Counted from the first letter of the stretch, positions 18,066 to 27,879 are shown. The stretch is DNA of 64,000 nt from Streptomyces sp. NRRL S-118 (GCF_000716335.1 NZ_KL591010.1:195388-259387), one strand, 5' to 3'. A program made the numbers and translations. Notes: generated by a model not told the origin, from the sequence alone.

Positions 18066-21000
18066 GTGATCGAGCGGCTCGGCGCCCTGCTCGGCGCCCT
18101 GGACACGGACGGCGCCCCACCGCTCCCGCGGGAGGTCGCCGAACTGGTCTGGCTGGCGCGGAACCTGCCGGCTCCGCCCGGCGCGGGGCACGGCTGCGGG
18201 GAACCGGACCCGGCCGGGGCGCCGGAAGGGCTCCGGGAGCCGGCGGCGGACCCGGCACGGCCGCTGCCGGAACCACCCGCCGGGGACACCGTGCCCCGCG
18301 CCCACGTCCCGGTGGCGGCGGACCCGGGGACGCGGCTGTACCTGCCGCACGCGCAGGCGGCCTCGCCGGCCGCCCCGGTGGCCGCCGTACCGGTGCGGTT
18401 CGCCGGACCGGCCGTGCTGCCGCGCTCGCGTGAACTGGCGCGGGCGCTGCGCCCGTTGAAGCGGCGCTTTCCGTCGAGGACCCGCACGGTGCTCGACGAG
18501 GACGCCACCGCGGAGCGGGCGGCGGAGCGACGGCACTGGCTGCCGGTGCTGGCCCCTGCGGCGGACCGCTGGTTCGGCGTCACGCTGGTCGTGGACGCGT
18601 ACGGGGAGGGCGCGGCGTTCTGGGCGCCGCTCGGCCGGGCGCTGGGCGACCTGCTGCGGCGGACGGGCGCGTTCCGTGACGTGCGGACGTACGCCTTGCG
18701 ACCGGGTGCCGACGGGCGGCCCGGGCTGGCGCCGGCCGCCCTGTCCGCCGCCTCCTCGCTGCGCGCCCCGGCCACGGCCGTGGACCCGACCGGACGGACC
18801 GTCACGCTGGTGCTGACGGACGGGGTGGCGCCGCAGTGGCGGTCGCCGGCGCTGCGCGCCGCGCTGCGGGCGTGGGCGGCGGCGGGCCCCACGGCGGTCG
18901 TCCAGCCGCTGCCCGAACACCTCTGGGAGCGCACGGCGCTGCCCCCGGTACCGGTCCGCTTCCGCGCCACGCGCAGGGGCGTGCCCGGCGCCCGGCTGGG
19001 TCACGTCCCGTACGGCCTCGGGGCGCGGGCGCCGGAGCCGGGCGACGTCGCCGTACCGGTTCTGGGTGCGACGCCCGAGTGGCTGGGTCCGTGGGCGGCG
19101 GCGGTGGCGGGGGCCGGCTGCTTCGACGGCGCGGCGGTGCTGCTGCCGGCCGCCGGGGTGCCGGAGCCCGTGGACCCGCGGCCGCCGGGCGCGGCCGGTT
19201 TCGAGGACTTCCGCGCGACGGCGCAGCCGCGGGTCTTCCGGCTGGCGGCTTTCCTGGCGGCGGCGCCGCTGAACCTGCCGGTGATGCGGATGGTGCAGTC
19301 CACGATGCTCCCGGACAGCCCGCTGTCCGACCTCGCGGAGATCGTCTTCGGCGGCCTGCTGCGCCGGCTGCCCGGCGGTGGCGACGGCCTGGACGCGGCG
19401 TACGAGTTCGTCCCGGGCGTCCGGGAGCGGCTGCTGAGCACCCTCCGGCGGGACGAGGCCGACGAGGTGATCGCGGCGGTCTCGGCGTACGCCGACGGGC
19501 GGGCGCCCGGCACGGGCCCGCGGTTCACCGCGGCGGTCCCCGCGCCGGCCGGCCCGCTCGCGCTGCCGGCGGCGGCCCGGCACTGGGCGGAGGTGCGGGA
19601 TCTGGTACGGCGCCGGCAGGGGCGGCCGCAGGGACCCCCGGAGTCCGCGGGGCGGCTGTTCCTGATCACGCTCGGCGCGGAGCGGCCCGTGGGGCGGCAC
19701 CGCACGGTGAGCGTGCGCAGCGTCGGCGACATGGCCGGCGTGCTCATCGACTCGGGCTACGTCCACGTCCTGCCGCACCTGGCCTTCCGCACCGACGCCG
19801 GGGAGGTGCTGCGGGAGATCGACGCATGGGCGGCGGAGGCGCGGCCCGGGCCGGCGGATGTCGTGGTGGTGTACGGCAGCCACACCGACGCGTCCGCCGG
19901 ACGGTATCTGCTGCTCACGCAGACCGGCCCGGGAGTGGCCCCGGAGCGGCTGCTCGACGTGCTGGCGGGCCGGGGCCTGGGGCATGCGGTGTTCCTGCTG
20001 GACGTGGGATCCGGGCCGGAGCCGCCGGACGTGCCGCTGCCGCAGCCCGCGCTGCCGTCCGGCGGGACCCGGCTGTCCGTGGTGGCCGCTGCCACGTGCC
20101 CGGGGCCGGGCGGGGGGACCGCCCTGGCCGAAGCCGTGACGCGGGTGCTCGGGGAGACGACGGCCGACGAACGGCAGCCGTTCCTGGACACGGCGGAGGT
20201 GCTGGCCGGCATCGCCCGCGCGTACGAGGGCTTCGCCGGGGAGGACGGCGCCGCGCCGCCACGGGCCCGGTGGGCGAGCCACGGCGGTCCGGCCCCCGCC
20301 TTCCCCAACCCCCTGCACACGCCCGCGCTGGCCACGCTGGCGTCCTGGCTGCGGAGTGACCGCCACGACGGCCGCATCCGCGTGGTGACCGGCGCTCCCG
20401 GATCGGGGAAGAGCGCGGTGCTGCGCCGGCTGGCCCGGTTGTTCACCTCGGCGTACCACCTGCCGGCGTCGAGCGTGTTCCCGCCGTCGCTGCGCCAGAT
20501 GGTGAGCCGCAAGGAGCCCATCACCCTGCTCATCGACGACCTGGACGAGATCGGGGAGGTCGAGCGCGTCCACGACCTGGTGCAGCCGGTCGCCGCGCTC
20601 CCCCACGTCCGGCTCGTCGTGGCCATGCGCCCGGAGGCGCTGCCCCTCCTCGGTCCGCACGTGGAGGTCGTCGACCTCGACGAGGAGGCGTACCGGGCGG
20701 CGCCCGAGTCCTTCGTCAGGGCCTTGCTGGACGGGGCCCCGTCCGCGGGCGCGATGAGCGCGTCGGTCGTCGACCGGGCGGGCGGATCGGTCGCCATCGC
20801 CCGTGCGCTGGCCGCCGCGGTGAGGGAGGGGCGGCTCTCCCCCGGTGTGCCGGAGGACTACTGGGACGTGGTGGCGGATGCCGCCGCGGACGAGCGGCTC
20901 GGCCGTTTCGGGAGCGAGCGCGCCGAGGTGGAGCGTCTGCTGCTGCCGCTCGCCTACGTCGCGCACACGGGGGCTCCCCTGCCGTCGGGCCTGTGGACGG

Positions 21001-22412
21001 CGCTGGCGGACGCCCTCGCGGGGGGCGGCGGGCGGCGGGACACCGGCTGGGTGCTGGAGGTGGCGGCCGACCTGTTCACGCCGGGCACGTACCAACTCTG
21101 CCGCGCCGTGGCGCACCACCTGCGGGTGGGGGACGACCCGGCCTCGGTGCACGGCCTGATCACCGAGGCGCTGCTGGACCTCGTCCCGCGCGCGCCCGGC
21201 GGCGGGCGGCGGGACTGGCGGGCGGCGCCCGCCTACGTCCGGGCGCACCTGGCGACGCACGCGGCGGCGGCCGGGGTCATCGACACCCTGGTGGAGGACA
21301 CCGAGTTCGTCGTCCGGGCGGAGCCGGGCCGGCTGCTGCACGCGCTCGGTGCCGTCACGACGCAGCACGGCCGCCGGCTGGCGGAGGTGTACGAGTCCGC
21401 GGCGCCCGTGCTCGGCGCGCTGGGGCCCGTCGAGCGCAGGGGGGTCCTGGCCGTCGAGGCGGCGAGCCGGCGCCACTTCCGCCGGCTCACCGGTTCCTTC
21501 GCACGGCCGCTGCCGTGGCATCCGCTGTCGGCGGGTGTGGGGGACGTGCGGGTGGCGGGCGTCTTCTCGACGCCGCTGACGCCGGTGCCTACCTTGTTCG
21601 TCGGCTCCGACGACGGAGCGGTCCTGGTGCGGCAGCTGCCGGGGGGCACGCGCGACCACGAACTGACGGGGCATGTGGGGCCGGTGCGCGCCGTGGACTG
21701 CGTCGCGGTCGACGGCCGCCCGCACGTGGTCACCGGCGGGGAGGACGGGACGGTCCGGGTCTCGGACCTGACCACCGGCGCGCTGCGTTCGCTGTACCGG
21801 GCGTACGAGTCGCCCCGGTCGCCCGTGCGCGCGGTGTCGTGCACGGTGATCGACGGCCGCCCGTGCGCCGTGGTCGCCACCGAGGGAGCGGTCACCGTGG
21901 TCGACGTCGCCCGCAACGCGGGGCGTCCCCTGGTGCCGCCCGTGCCGTGGCGCGTCTCCTCACTGGTGTGCACCTCCGTCCACGGTCGTCCCGCCGCCGT
22001 GCTGGGCTCGGAGGAGTCCCTCGCCGTGTACTACTTCGCCGGTGCGCCGCGGCGCGTCTGCTCGGGCCCGGTGACCGCCCTGGCCGGTGCGGTCCTCCAC
22101 GGCCGGCCCGTCGTCCTGCACGGGCACGGCACCGAGGTCGTGTACGGCTGGGACGCGGAAACCGGTGCGCACCGGAAGCTCTTCCGCGGCGACGGCGTCG
22201 TCACGGCCGTCGCCACGGCCGTCGTCGACGGCCGGCCCTGCGCCGTGACCGCGGAGCGACCCGGGTCGGTCGTCGTCCGGGACCTGTCGAGCGGTCACCG
22301 CACGGCCATCGTCCTGCCTCGGCCCGCTCGCTCGCTGACCGCGGCGGGACGGTTCGTCGCCGTGGCGCTGGGCGACACCGCCGTGTTCATCGAGCTTCGG
22401 CCGGTCCGTTGA
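18066..22412 (+). CDS. Giant SAV_2336-type protein: vWA-like, pseudo-caspase, STAND NTPase and beta-propeller
   Basis: A 1448-residue multidomain protein. Residues 1-110: SAV_2336-type N-terminus plus Pro/Ala linker. About 165-290: vWA-like Rossmann fold; the MIDAS DxSxS is DAYGE (Asp177 kept, both Ser replaced). About 525-730: a caspase-like fold, with VVVVYGSHTD keeping the dyad His (606), but FLLDVGSG has Gly648 where the catalytic Cys is expected. About 750-1000: STAND NTPase with Walker A GAPGSGKS (776-783) and Walker B LLIDDLDE (821-828). About 1180-1448: propeller blades, such as HVVTGGEDGTVRVSDLTTG. It probably senses a signal through the propeller, oligomerises via the NTPase and controls the trypsin-VMAP effector through MoxR. 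GTG 18066; its 3' end overlaps the convergent antiporter gene by 26 bp. Confidence 0.8.
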   Translation: MIERLGALLGALDTDGAPPLPREVAELVWLARNLPAPPGAGHGCGEPDPAGAPEGLREPAADPARPLPEPPAGDTVPRAHVPVAADPGTRLYLPHAQAASPAAPVAAVPVRFAGPAVLPRSRELARALRPLKRRFPSRTRTVLDEDATAERAAERRHWLPVLAPAADRWFGVTLVVDAYGEGAAFWAPLGRALGDLLRRTGAFRDVRTYALRPGADGRPGLAPAALSAASSLRAPATAVDPTGRTVTLVLTDGVAPQWRSPALRAALRAWAAAGPTAVVQPLPEHLWERTALPPVPVRFRATRRGVPGARLGHVPYGLGARAPEPGDVAVPVLGATPEWLGPWAAAVAGAGCFDGAAVLLPAAGVPEPVDPRPPGAAGFEDFRATAQPRVFRLAAFLAAAPLNLPVMRMVQSTMLPDSPLSDLAEIVFGGLLRRLPGGGDGLDAAYEFVPGVRERLLSTLRRDEADEVIAAVSAYADGRAPGTGPRFTAAVPAPAGPLALPAAARHWAEVRDLVRRRQGRPQGPPESAGRLFLITLGAERPVGRHRTVSVRSVGDMAGVLIDSGYVHVLPHLAFRTDAGEVLREIDAWAAEARPGPADVVVVYGSHTDASAGRYLLLTQTGPGVAPERLLDVLAGRGLGHAVFLLDVGSGPEPPDVPLPQPALPSGGTRLSVVAAATCPGPGGGTALAEAVTRVLGETTADERQPFLDTAEVLAGIARAYEGFAGEDGAAPPRARWASHGGPAPAFPNPLHTPALATLASWLRSDRHDGRIRVVTGAPGSGKSAVLRRLARLFTSAYHLPASSVFPPSLRQMVSRKEPITLLIDDLDEIGEVERVHDLVQPVAALPHVRLVVAMRPEALPLLGPHVEVVDLDEEAYRAAPESFVRALLDGAPSAGAMSASVVDRAGGSVAIARALAAAVREGRLSPGVPEDYWDVVADAAADERLGRFGSERAEVERLLLPLAYVAHTGAPLPSGLWTALADALAGGGGRRDTGWVLEVAADLFTPGTYQLCRAVAHHLRVGDDPASVHGLITEALLDLVPRAPGGGRRDWRAAPAYVRAHLATHAAAAGVIDTLVEDTEFVVRAEPGRLLHALGAVTTQHGRRLAEVYESAAPVLGALGPVERRGVLAVEAASRRHFRRLTGSFARPLPWHPLSAGVGDVRVAGVFSTPLTPVPTLFVGSDDGAVLVRQLPGGTRDHELTGHVGPVRAVDCVAVDGRPHVVTGGEDGTVRVSDLTTGALRSLYRAYESPRSPVRAVSCTVIDGRPCAVVATEGAVTVVDVARNAGRPLVPPVPWRVSSLVCTSVHGRPAAVLGSEESLAVYYFAGAPRRVCSGPVTALAGAVLHGRPVVLHGHGTEVVYGWDAETGAHRKLFRGDGVVTAVATAVVDGRPCAVTAERPGSVVVRDLSSGHRTAIVLPRPARSLTAAGRFVAVALGDTAVFIELRPVR

Positions 22413-23634
22413 CCTGCACGCCCTCAGCGGTGATCTCCTCGTGCCCGGCCTGCGGGTCCGCCCGCGGCCTGGACCGGCGGGAGGCGCGGGCGCGTACCCG
22501 GCCGAGGGCGGGCTCGGTCCAGCGGGCGGTGAGGGTGCCGAGGACGACGAGCATCAGGACGTACGCCGTGGCGAGCGGGCCGATACGGGGTTCGGTGGCG
22601 ATCGCGAGGCCCGCGATGACGACGGAGAACTCGCCGCGGGCCACGAGCGCGCCGCCGGCCCGCAGGCGCCCGCGCGGGCCGATGCCGGCGCGGCGGGCGG
22701 CGTACCAGCCGGTGAAGATTTTGGTCGCGGCGGTGGCGAGGGCGAGGAGCAGCGCGGGCAGCAGCACCGGCGGGATGGCGGCCGGGTCGGTGGACAGGCC
22801 GAAGAAGACGAAGAACACCGCGGCGAACAGGTCGCGCAGCGGTGTGAGGAGCTTGCGGGCGCCCTCGGCGACCTCGCCCGACAGGGCGATGCCGACGAGG
22901 AACGCGCCGACGGCCGCGGAGACCTGGAGCTCCTGGGCGATGCCCGCGACGAGCACGGTCAGGCCGAGGACGACGAGGAGCAGCATCTCGGGGTCGTCCG
23001 AGGAGACCGCGCGGCTGATCAGCCGGCCGTGGCGGAGGGCGGCGTACAGGACGAGACCGACCGTGCCGAGGGCGATGAGCAGGGTGATGCTGCCGCCCGC
23101 GAGACCGACGCCGGCGAGCAGGGCGGTGAGCAGCGGGAGGTAGATCGCCATCGCCAGGTCCTCGATGACGAGGACGCCGAGGATGACGGGGGTTTCCCGG
23201 TTGCCGAGGCGGCCGAGGTCGGTGAGGACCTTGGCGACGACCCCGGAGGAGGAGATCCAGGTGACGCCGGCGAGGGCGACGGCGGCGACAGGTCCCCAGC
23301 CGAGGAGGAGGGCTGCCACGGCCCCGGGGGTGGCGTTGAGGGCGAAGTCGACGGCGCCCGACGGGTATTGCGTCCTGAGGCTGGTGACGAGCTCGCTGGC
23401 GCTGTATTCGAGGCCGAGGAGCAGCAGGAGCAGGATGACGCCGATCTGGGCGCCGACGGCGACGAAGTCCTCGCTGGCCCTCAGCGGAAGGAGGCCGCCG
23501 TGGCCGAAGGCGACTCCGGCGAGGAGGTAGAGGGGTATCGGGGAGAGGCCGACGCGGCCGGCGAACCGGCCGATGAGTCCGAGACCGAGGATGACCGCTC
23601 CGAGTTCGATGAGGAGCGCGGTGGTGTCGTGCAT
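22387..23634 (-). CDS. CPA2-family cation:proton antiporter
   Basis: A 415-residue membrane protein with about twelve hydrophobic segments, related to KefB/KefC and KhtU. GVTWISSSGVVAKVLTDLGR and VLVIEDLAMAIYLPLL form the crossed-helix ion-binding core, with Asp of VIEDLAM as the likely cation site. LVARGEFSVVIAGLAIA is the conserved late helix. No TrkA-N domain is fused on; the regulatory part is the separate upstream gene. GGAGG lies 5 nt before ATG 23634, which immediately follows the upstream stop. It likely exports K+ or Na+ in exchange for H+. Confidence 0.9.
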   Translation of the reverse strand: MHDTTALLIELGAVILGLGLIGRFAGRVGLSPIPLYLLAGVAFGHGGLLPLRASEDFVAVGAQIGVILLLLLLGLEYSASELVTSLRTQYPSGAVDFALNATPGAVAALLLGWGPVAAVALAGVTWISSSGVVAKVLTDLGRLGNRETPVILGVLVIEDLAMAIYLPLLTALLAGVGLAGGSITLLIALGTVGLVLYAALRHGRLISRAVSSDDPEMLLLVVLGLTVLVAGIAQELQVSAAVGAFLVGIALSGEVAEGARKLLTPLRDLFAAVFFVFFGLSTDPAAIPPVLLPALLLALATAATKIFTGWYAARRAGIGPRGRLRAGGALVARGEFSVVIAGLAIATEPRIGPLATAYVLMLVVLGTLTARWTEPALGRVRARASRRSRPRADPQAGHEEITAEGVQVNGPAEAR

Positions 23635-23635
23635 G

Positions 23636-24106
23636 TCATCCTCCGGCGACGATCGCGGCGAGGACGTCCACGCCGTCGCGGGTGCCCGGGGCGGCGAGGG
23701 TGCCCCCTGCGGCGAGCCGGAAGCCGGGGCCTGGCCCGGGGTGGAGCTCGGTGCGGCGCAGCACGGCGACGCCGGACGCGCCGGTGCGGGACGGGGCGAG
23801 GGTGTCACCGGGCGGCCGTCCCGCGTGCGGGGACCGGCGGCGGCCGGGTGCGGGCTCGGTGACCGGGTCCCGCCCGTCGGTGCGGATCGCGTCGAGCGGT
23901 GCGGGGCCGGCCGGAGGGGCTGGGGAGGTGGCTTCCCCCGGGGTGAGAGGTGCCGGGGCCCGGCAGGTGTCGGGGGCGTCGGCGCGGTGGAGGCCGGGGA
24001 GGCGACGGCCGTCGTGGTGGACGGCGGCGTAGAGGTGCCGGCCCGCCCCGGTGGTGAAGTCGTCCTGCGTGCCGACGCCGGGCAGCGGGGTGCGGCGGGT
24101 ACCCAT
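23636..24106 (-). CDS. Cation:proton antiporter regulatory subunit (KhtT/TrkA-C-like)
   Basis: A 156-residue cytoplasmic protein. The N-terminal MGTRRTPLPGVGTQDDFTTG and the C-terminal FRLAAGGTLAAPGTRDGVDV (RCK-C/TrkA-C fold) match the regulatory subunits that accompany Streptomyces CPA2 antiporters. The central part (about residues 50-95) is unusually Pro/Gly/Arg-rich compared with relatives and may be diverging. GGAGGG precedes ATG 24106 by 6 nt, and the gene ends 1 nt before the antiporter ATG, so the two are co-translated. Role: ligand- or pH-dependent gating of the antiporter. Confidence 0.78.
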   Translation of the reverse strand: MGTRRTPLPGVGTQDDFTTGAGRHLYAAVHHDGRRLPGLHRADAPDTCRAPAPLTPGEATSPAPPAGPAPLDAIRTDGRDPVTEPAPGRRRSPHAGRPPGDTLAPSRTGASGVAVLRRTELHPGPGPGFRLAAGGTLAAPGTRDGVDVLAAIVAGG

Positions 24107-24162
24107 GGTTCGCCCTCCGGTGCGGCACATACGACCGAAAAAGGATGCTTTTTACCGTAACA

Positions 24163-24726
24163 TCATGCTTCCTTCAGTGCGGCGGCGCCGAAGGAGACGT
24201 CGAAGCGGTCGCACCAGATGCTGACGCTGCGGTAGGTGTTCAGGTCGATGCCGTCGGGCAGCCGGTAGTTCTGGTCGCCCTTGTTGCCCTTGAGGTCCCC
24301 CAGGCTGACGTACGCGCCGTCGTCGAAGACGTGCCAGCCGGCCTTCCCCTCGCGTACGGGGGCGTCGGAGAGCCAGACCTTCAGGTCGGGGCCGTCGCTC
24401 GTTTCCAGGCCCTCCAGCCGCAGGACCCGCGAGCCGTCGTCGAGTTCCAGCACCCGTACGGTGCCGGAGGTGCTGTGCTCATGGCTGATCAGGGTGCCGG
24501 TGGCGACCGTCCGCGGGGCGGCCGGCTCGGCGGGCGCCGTGGGGCCGTCCGTGGGACCCGTGGTCGGGGTGACGGCCACCGTCCGGGGCACGGACTCGCT
24601 GACCGTCGCGTTCGTCCACAGCTTCCACGGCTGGAACCAGTAGAGACCGAAGCCCAGCGCCACCAGCGCCACGGCCAGGGCACCGATCACCACCGGGCTG
24701 CTCATCAGGCGTCGTACGCGGCTCAC
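24163..24726 (-). CDS. Membrane-anchored DM13-domain protein
   Basis: A 187-residue protein with one N-terminal membrane helix (VVIGALAVALVALGFGLYWF), a Thr/Pro-rich linker, and an extracytoplasmic DM13 domain (TGTLISHEHSTSGTVRVLEL, DLKVWLSDAPV, YVSLGDLKGNKGDQNYRLPD, SVSIWCDRFDVSFGAA). DM13 domains are proposed to act in extracellular redox or adhesion; the single Cys of SIWCDRF is the conserved one. GTG 24726 follows AGGAGG by 5 nt. It lies between the antiporter pair and the two-component system, all on the minus strand. Confidence 0.85.
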   Translation of the reverse strand: MSRVRRLMSSPVVIGALAVALVALGFGLYWFQPWKLWTNATVSESVPRTVAVTPTTGPTDGPTAPAEPAAPRTVATGTLISHEHSTSGTVRVLELDDGSRVLRLEGLETSDGPDLKVWLSDAPVREGKAGWHVFDDGAYVSLGDLKGNKGDQNYRLPDGIDLNTYRSVSIWCDRFDVSFGAAALKEA

Positions 24727-24779
24727 CGCTGCCTCCTCATGTCCGTTCGCGGGCCGTGATCCCATTCAACGCCGGACAC

Positions 24780-24800
24780 GCGCGGCACGGGCTGCCGCGC
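24780..24800 (-). terminator. Hairpin after the two-component operon
   Basis: GCGCGGCA and TGCCGCGC pair perfectly (8 bp) around a CGGGC loop, about 28 nt downstream of the histidine-kinase stop on the minus strand. It probably separates this operon from the DM13 gene. Confidence 0.6.
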
Positions 24801-24828
24801 CGGTGACGAAAGTCTTACGCCGCCGGGC

Positions 24829-25950
24829 TCAGGCGCCGGGCGCGGCCGGCAGCACCACCTCGAAGCGGCAGCCGCCCCGGACGTTGCGCACCTCCGCCCG
24901 CCCCGCGTGCGCCTCGACGATGCCGCGCACGATGGCCAGGCCCAGCCCGGCGCCGGCCGGCGGGGTACGCGCCGCGCTGCCGCGCCAGCCGGTGTCGAAG
25001 ACCCGCGGCAGCTCGTCCTCGGGGATCCCGCCGCAGCCGTCGGTCACCGAGAGGACCACCCGGTCGGCGCGGCGCTCGGCGGCGACCGCGACCGTGCCGT
25101 CGGCCGGCGTCCGCCGGATCGCGTTGACCAGCAGGTTCGCCAGCACCCGGGTCATCTCGCGGCCGTCCACCTCGACCGGCACGGCGTCGACCCGTTCGCC
25201 GACGAGCCGCACCCCGAGTTCCCGGGCGAGCGGGTCGGCGCCCGCGATCGCCTCGCCGACCAGGTCGTACGCGGACATCCGGGCGGGGGTCAGGGCGAGC
25301 GTGCCCGCGTGGATGCGGGAGAGGTCGAAGAGGTCGCCCACCATGGTGTCGAGCCGGTCGACCTCCGTGCGGATCTGCCGGAGGTAGCGGGGCGGATCGG
25401 GGGCGACGCCGTCCTCCAGCGCCTCGGACATGGCCCGCAGCCCGGCGAGCGGGGTGCGCAGGTCGTGCGACATCCAGGCGACGAGCTCGCGCCGCGACGC
25501 CTCCAGGGCGGCCTCGCGCTCCCGGGAGGCGGACAGTTTCGCGCTGGTGGCGGCCAGCTCCCGGCTGAGCTGGGCCAGCTCGGCGGTGGCCGCGCCGCCG
25601 GGTGCGGCGAAGGTGCCGTCGTCGCCGAAGGAACGGGCGGCGAGCGCCAGTTCGCGGCTGCGGGCGACGACCCAGCGGCCCAGCACCAGGGCGGTGGCGA
25701 GCGAGACGACCGCGGCCATGGCGACGACCGTGGTGACGACGGAGAAGTCGTGCGGCCGGAGGTACATCGCCTTGCAGACGGTGAGGGTGCCCGCCAGCAT
25801 CGCGGTCACCGTGACGGCCGCGACGACCGTCAGCGAGACCACGAGCGACGTGTGGCGCAGGGCGCGCAGCACCAGGGCGCCGAGGATCCCGGCGGCGGAC
25901 GCCCCCGCGAAGGCGTACGCCGCGATGAGCAGCAGGTCCCGGTCAGGCAT
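24829..25950 (-). CDS. Sensor histidine kinase
   Basis: A 373-residue membrane kinase. Two long hydrophobic regions (about residues 7-28 and 35-92) contain the sensor, with only short external loops, then a HAMP-like helix and a dimerisation helix with His162 in [19 protein letters not shown]. The ATPase domain has N-box [12 protein letters not shown]1 [10 protein letters not shown] and G2 [12 protein letters not shown]. It overlaps the upstream response-regulator gene by 8 nt. The signal is unknown; the small external area suggests a membrane-embedded or intracellular cue. Confidence 0.93.
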   Translation of the reverse strand: MPDRDLLLIAAYAFAGASAAGILGALVLRALRHTSLVVSLTVVAAVTVTAMLAGTLTVCKAMYLRPHDFSVVTTVVAMAAVVSLATALVLGRWVVARSRELALAARSFGDDGTFAAPGGAATAELAQLSRELAATSAKLSASREREAALEASRRELVAWMSHDLRTPLAGLRAMSEALEDGVAPDPPRYLRQIRTEVDRLDTMVGDLFDLSRIHAGTLALTPARMSAYDLVGEAIAGADPLARELGVRLVGERVDAVPVEVDGREMTRVLANLLVNAIRRTPADGTVAVAAERRADRVVLSVTDGCGGIPEDELPRVFDTGWRGSAARTPPAGAGLGLAIVRGIVEAHAGRAEVRNVRGGCRFEVVLPAAPGA

Positions 25951-26629
25951 CCGTGCCTCCCGCGTCGAAGCGGTACCCCACGCCCCAGACCGTCCGGATC
26001 AGCCGAGGGTCGGCCGGGTCGTCCTCGATCTTCGCCCGCAGCCGCCGCACGTGGACGGTGACGGTCGACAGGTCGCCGAACTCCCAGCCCCACACCTCGC
26101 GCAGCAGCGCCTCCCTGCCGAGCGCCCGGCCCGGGTGCCGGAGGAAATGACTGAGCAGGTCGAACTCGCGCTGGGTCAGTGACAGGTCGCGGCCGTCCCT
26201 GGTGGCCCGCCGGGCGGCCGGGTCCAGGGCGATGCCCGCGATCCCGGAGGGCGCGGCGGGCACCGGGGCGGTGCTGCGGCGCAGGACGGACTCGACGCGC
26301 AGGACCAGCTCGCGCGGGCTGAAGGGCTTGGTGACGTAGTCGTCCGCGCCCACCTCGAGGCCAAGGACGCGGTCCTCCTCGTCGCCGCGCGCCGTGAGCA
26401 TGATGACCGGCACCGGGCCCCGCTCGCGCAGGGCGCGGCACACCTCCAGGCCGTCCATGCCGGGGAGCATGAGGTCCAGGACCACCAGGTCGGGCCGCTG
26501 CGCCGCCGCGCTGCGCAGCGCCTCCGGACCACCGGCCGCGCGGGCGACGGCGAAGCCGGCCCGCTCCAGGTAGCCGGTGACGACTTCGGAGACGGTCGGG
26601 TCGTCGTCGACCACAAGGATCTTCCGCAT
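25943..26629 (-). CDS. OmpR/PhoB-type response regulator
   Basis: A 228-residue two-domain regulator. The receiver begins [17 protein letters not shown], with phospho-acceptor Asp52 ([12 protein letters not shown]), the switch Thr in VIMLTARGD and Lys in YVTKPFSP. The C-terminal winged helix reads [19 protein letters not shown] ... [20 protein letters not shown] ... WGVGYRFD. It forms an operon with the overlapping histidine kinase. ATG 26629 was chosen as the conserved start; its ribosome site is weak. Confidence 0.94.
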   Translation of the reverse strand: MRKILVVDDDPTVSEVVTGYLERAGFAVARAAGGPEALRSAAAQRPDLVVLDLMLPGMDGLEVCRALRERGPVPVIMLTARGDEEDRVLGLEVGADDYVTKPFSPRELVLRVESVLRRSTAPVPAAPSGIAGIALDPAARRATRDGRDLSLTQREFDLLSHFLRHPGRALGREALLREVWGWEFGDLSTVTVHVRRLRAKIEDDPADPRLIRTVWGVGYRFDAGGTDA

Positions 26630-26753
26630 GCCGTCAGTGTGCCGCACGGCCCGGCACCGCCCCGGGCCTGCCCCGGCGGTACCGCGACGGCGGGACCGGC
26701 CGGCGTCCGATCCGTACAAGACCGGTCGCGGCGGGGGTGCCTGGCGTGCGGGC

Positions 26754-27150
26754 ATGACCACCGCACCCCGACTCGAAGCCATCGGCCTGGTGGTCTCCGA
26801 CATGGCCGCCTCGCTCGCCTTCCACCGGCTCCTCGGTCCGGACGTCCCGGCCGGTGCCGAATCAGCCCCGCACGACGAGGCGGTGCTGCCCGGCGGCGTC
26901 CGGGTCCTGTGGGACGCCGAGGAGGTGACCGCTCGTTCGATCCCGACTGGACGCGCCCGCGGGGCGGCGACCGGGTCGGGCTCGCGTTCCGCTGCGCGGG
27001 CCCGGCCGAGGTCGACGCCACGTACGAGGCGCTGCTCGCCGCCGGGCACCGGAGCCGTCTGAAGCCCTGTACTCGGACTGGGGGCAGCGCTACGCGGTGG
27101 TGCTGGATCCCGACGGCTGCGGGGTCTCCCTCTTCGCCGACGCCGTGCAG
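26754..27150 (+). pseudogene. Frameshifted VOC/glyoxalase-family gene
   Basis: Reads as a VOC-fold protein only when three frames are joined: [20 protein letters not shown] ... [10 protein letters not shown] in frame 1, [20 protein letters not shown] ... LLAAGHRS in frame 2, and [27 protein letters not shown] in frame 3. The shifts lie near 26930-26940 and 27055-27075. No normal stop follows; the last frame runs on into the convergent gene. Intact relatives of about 130 residues are dioxygenase- or glyoxalase-like proteins of uncertain substrate. It is either a decayed gene or carries base-calling indels. Confidence 0.75.
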
Positions 27151-27857
27151 GCGGTGAGCGTGGTGCCGGCCAGGCTGCGCATCTCCCGCGCGAGGTGCGC
27201 CTGGTCGGTGCACCCGGCTTCGGCCGCCGCCCGCGCGTCCGGCGCGCCGGCCCGTACGAGCGCCAGGGCGCGCTGGAGCCGCAGGATGCGCGCGAGGGTC
27301 TTCGGCCCGTAGCCGAAGGCCTCCAGCGAGCGCCGGTGCAGCGCGCGGGCGCCCAGCCCCACGGCGGCGGCCGTGACACCGACCGGCTGCCCGGCCTCCA
27401 GCCCCGCCACCACGGCACGCAGCAGCGGATCCGGGCCGGCACGGCCGGCGGCGCGGCGCAGGGCCGGCTCCTCCAGCGCGGCCGCCGGGTCGGGAGCCTG
27501 CGACACCTGCTCGGCGAGCTGCCGCACCCGGCGGGCGGGCCACAGGGCGTCGAGCTCCACGCGCCGGTCGCGCAGCTCGTGCGCGGGCACCCGAGGAACC
27601 CGGGCGCGTCCCCGGGTGCGAAGCACAGCCCCGCGTACCGGGCGCCGGGGCCGTTCGGGAGGTGCGCGCGTGTGTCGGGCCCGGCCACGAGCAGTCGCCC
27701 CTCGGTCCACAGCAGGTCCATGCACCCGTCGGGCAGTACCGCGCGCGGGGGGTCCGTCCGCGGCGGCCTCCACGGTCCTGGTCCGGACGACGGCACCGCC
27801 GAACCGCGACGACCGCTCCCGGTGGCCGCCTGCGCCGTGCCCGTCCTCCTCGTGCAC
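27090..27857 (-). pseudogene. Frameshifted AraC-family regulator gene
   Basis: The product needs two frame changes: the start ([20 protein letters not shown]) and the end ([20 protein letters not shown] ... [19 protein letters not shown] ... [17 protein letters not shown]) are in one frame. The middle ([20 protein letters not shown] ... [20 protein letters not shown]) is in another. The C-terminal part is a recognisable AraC HTH; the N-terminal part is the DUF6597-type sensing domain. The two shifts restore the original frame, so the HTH could only be made after a frame change. The 3' end overlaps the equally broken VOC gene. Confidence 0.75.
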
Positions 27858-27861
27858 GCAG

Positions 27862-27879
27862 CCCAGGCCAGGGCCTGGG
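27862..27879 (-). terminator. Hairpin after the BrkB-like gene
   Basis: CCCAGGC-CAGG-GCCTGGG is a perfect 7-bp stem with a 4-nt loop, starting about 24 nt beyond the minus-strand stop of the BrkB-like gene. Confidence 0.5.

Noticed and set aside
22387..22412. 26-bp tail-to-tail overlap, the same length as that at 47958-47983
   Set aside because: The equal length is most likely coincidence; the sequences differ and convergent overlaps are common in Streptomyces.
24136..24155. AAAAAG-GATG-CTTTTT as a terminator or promoter
   Set aside because: The 6-bp A/T stem is too weak, though the AT-rich patch may help open the antiporter promoter.
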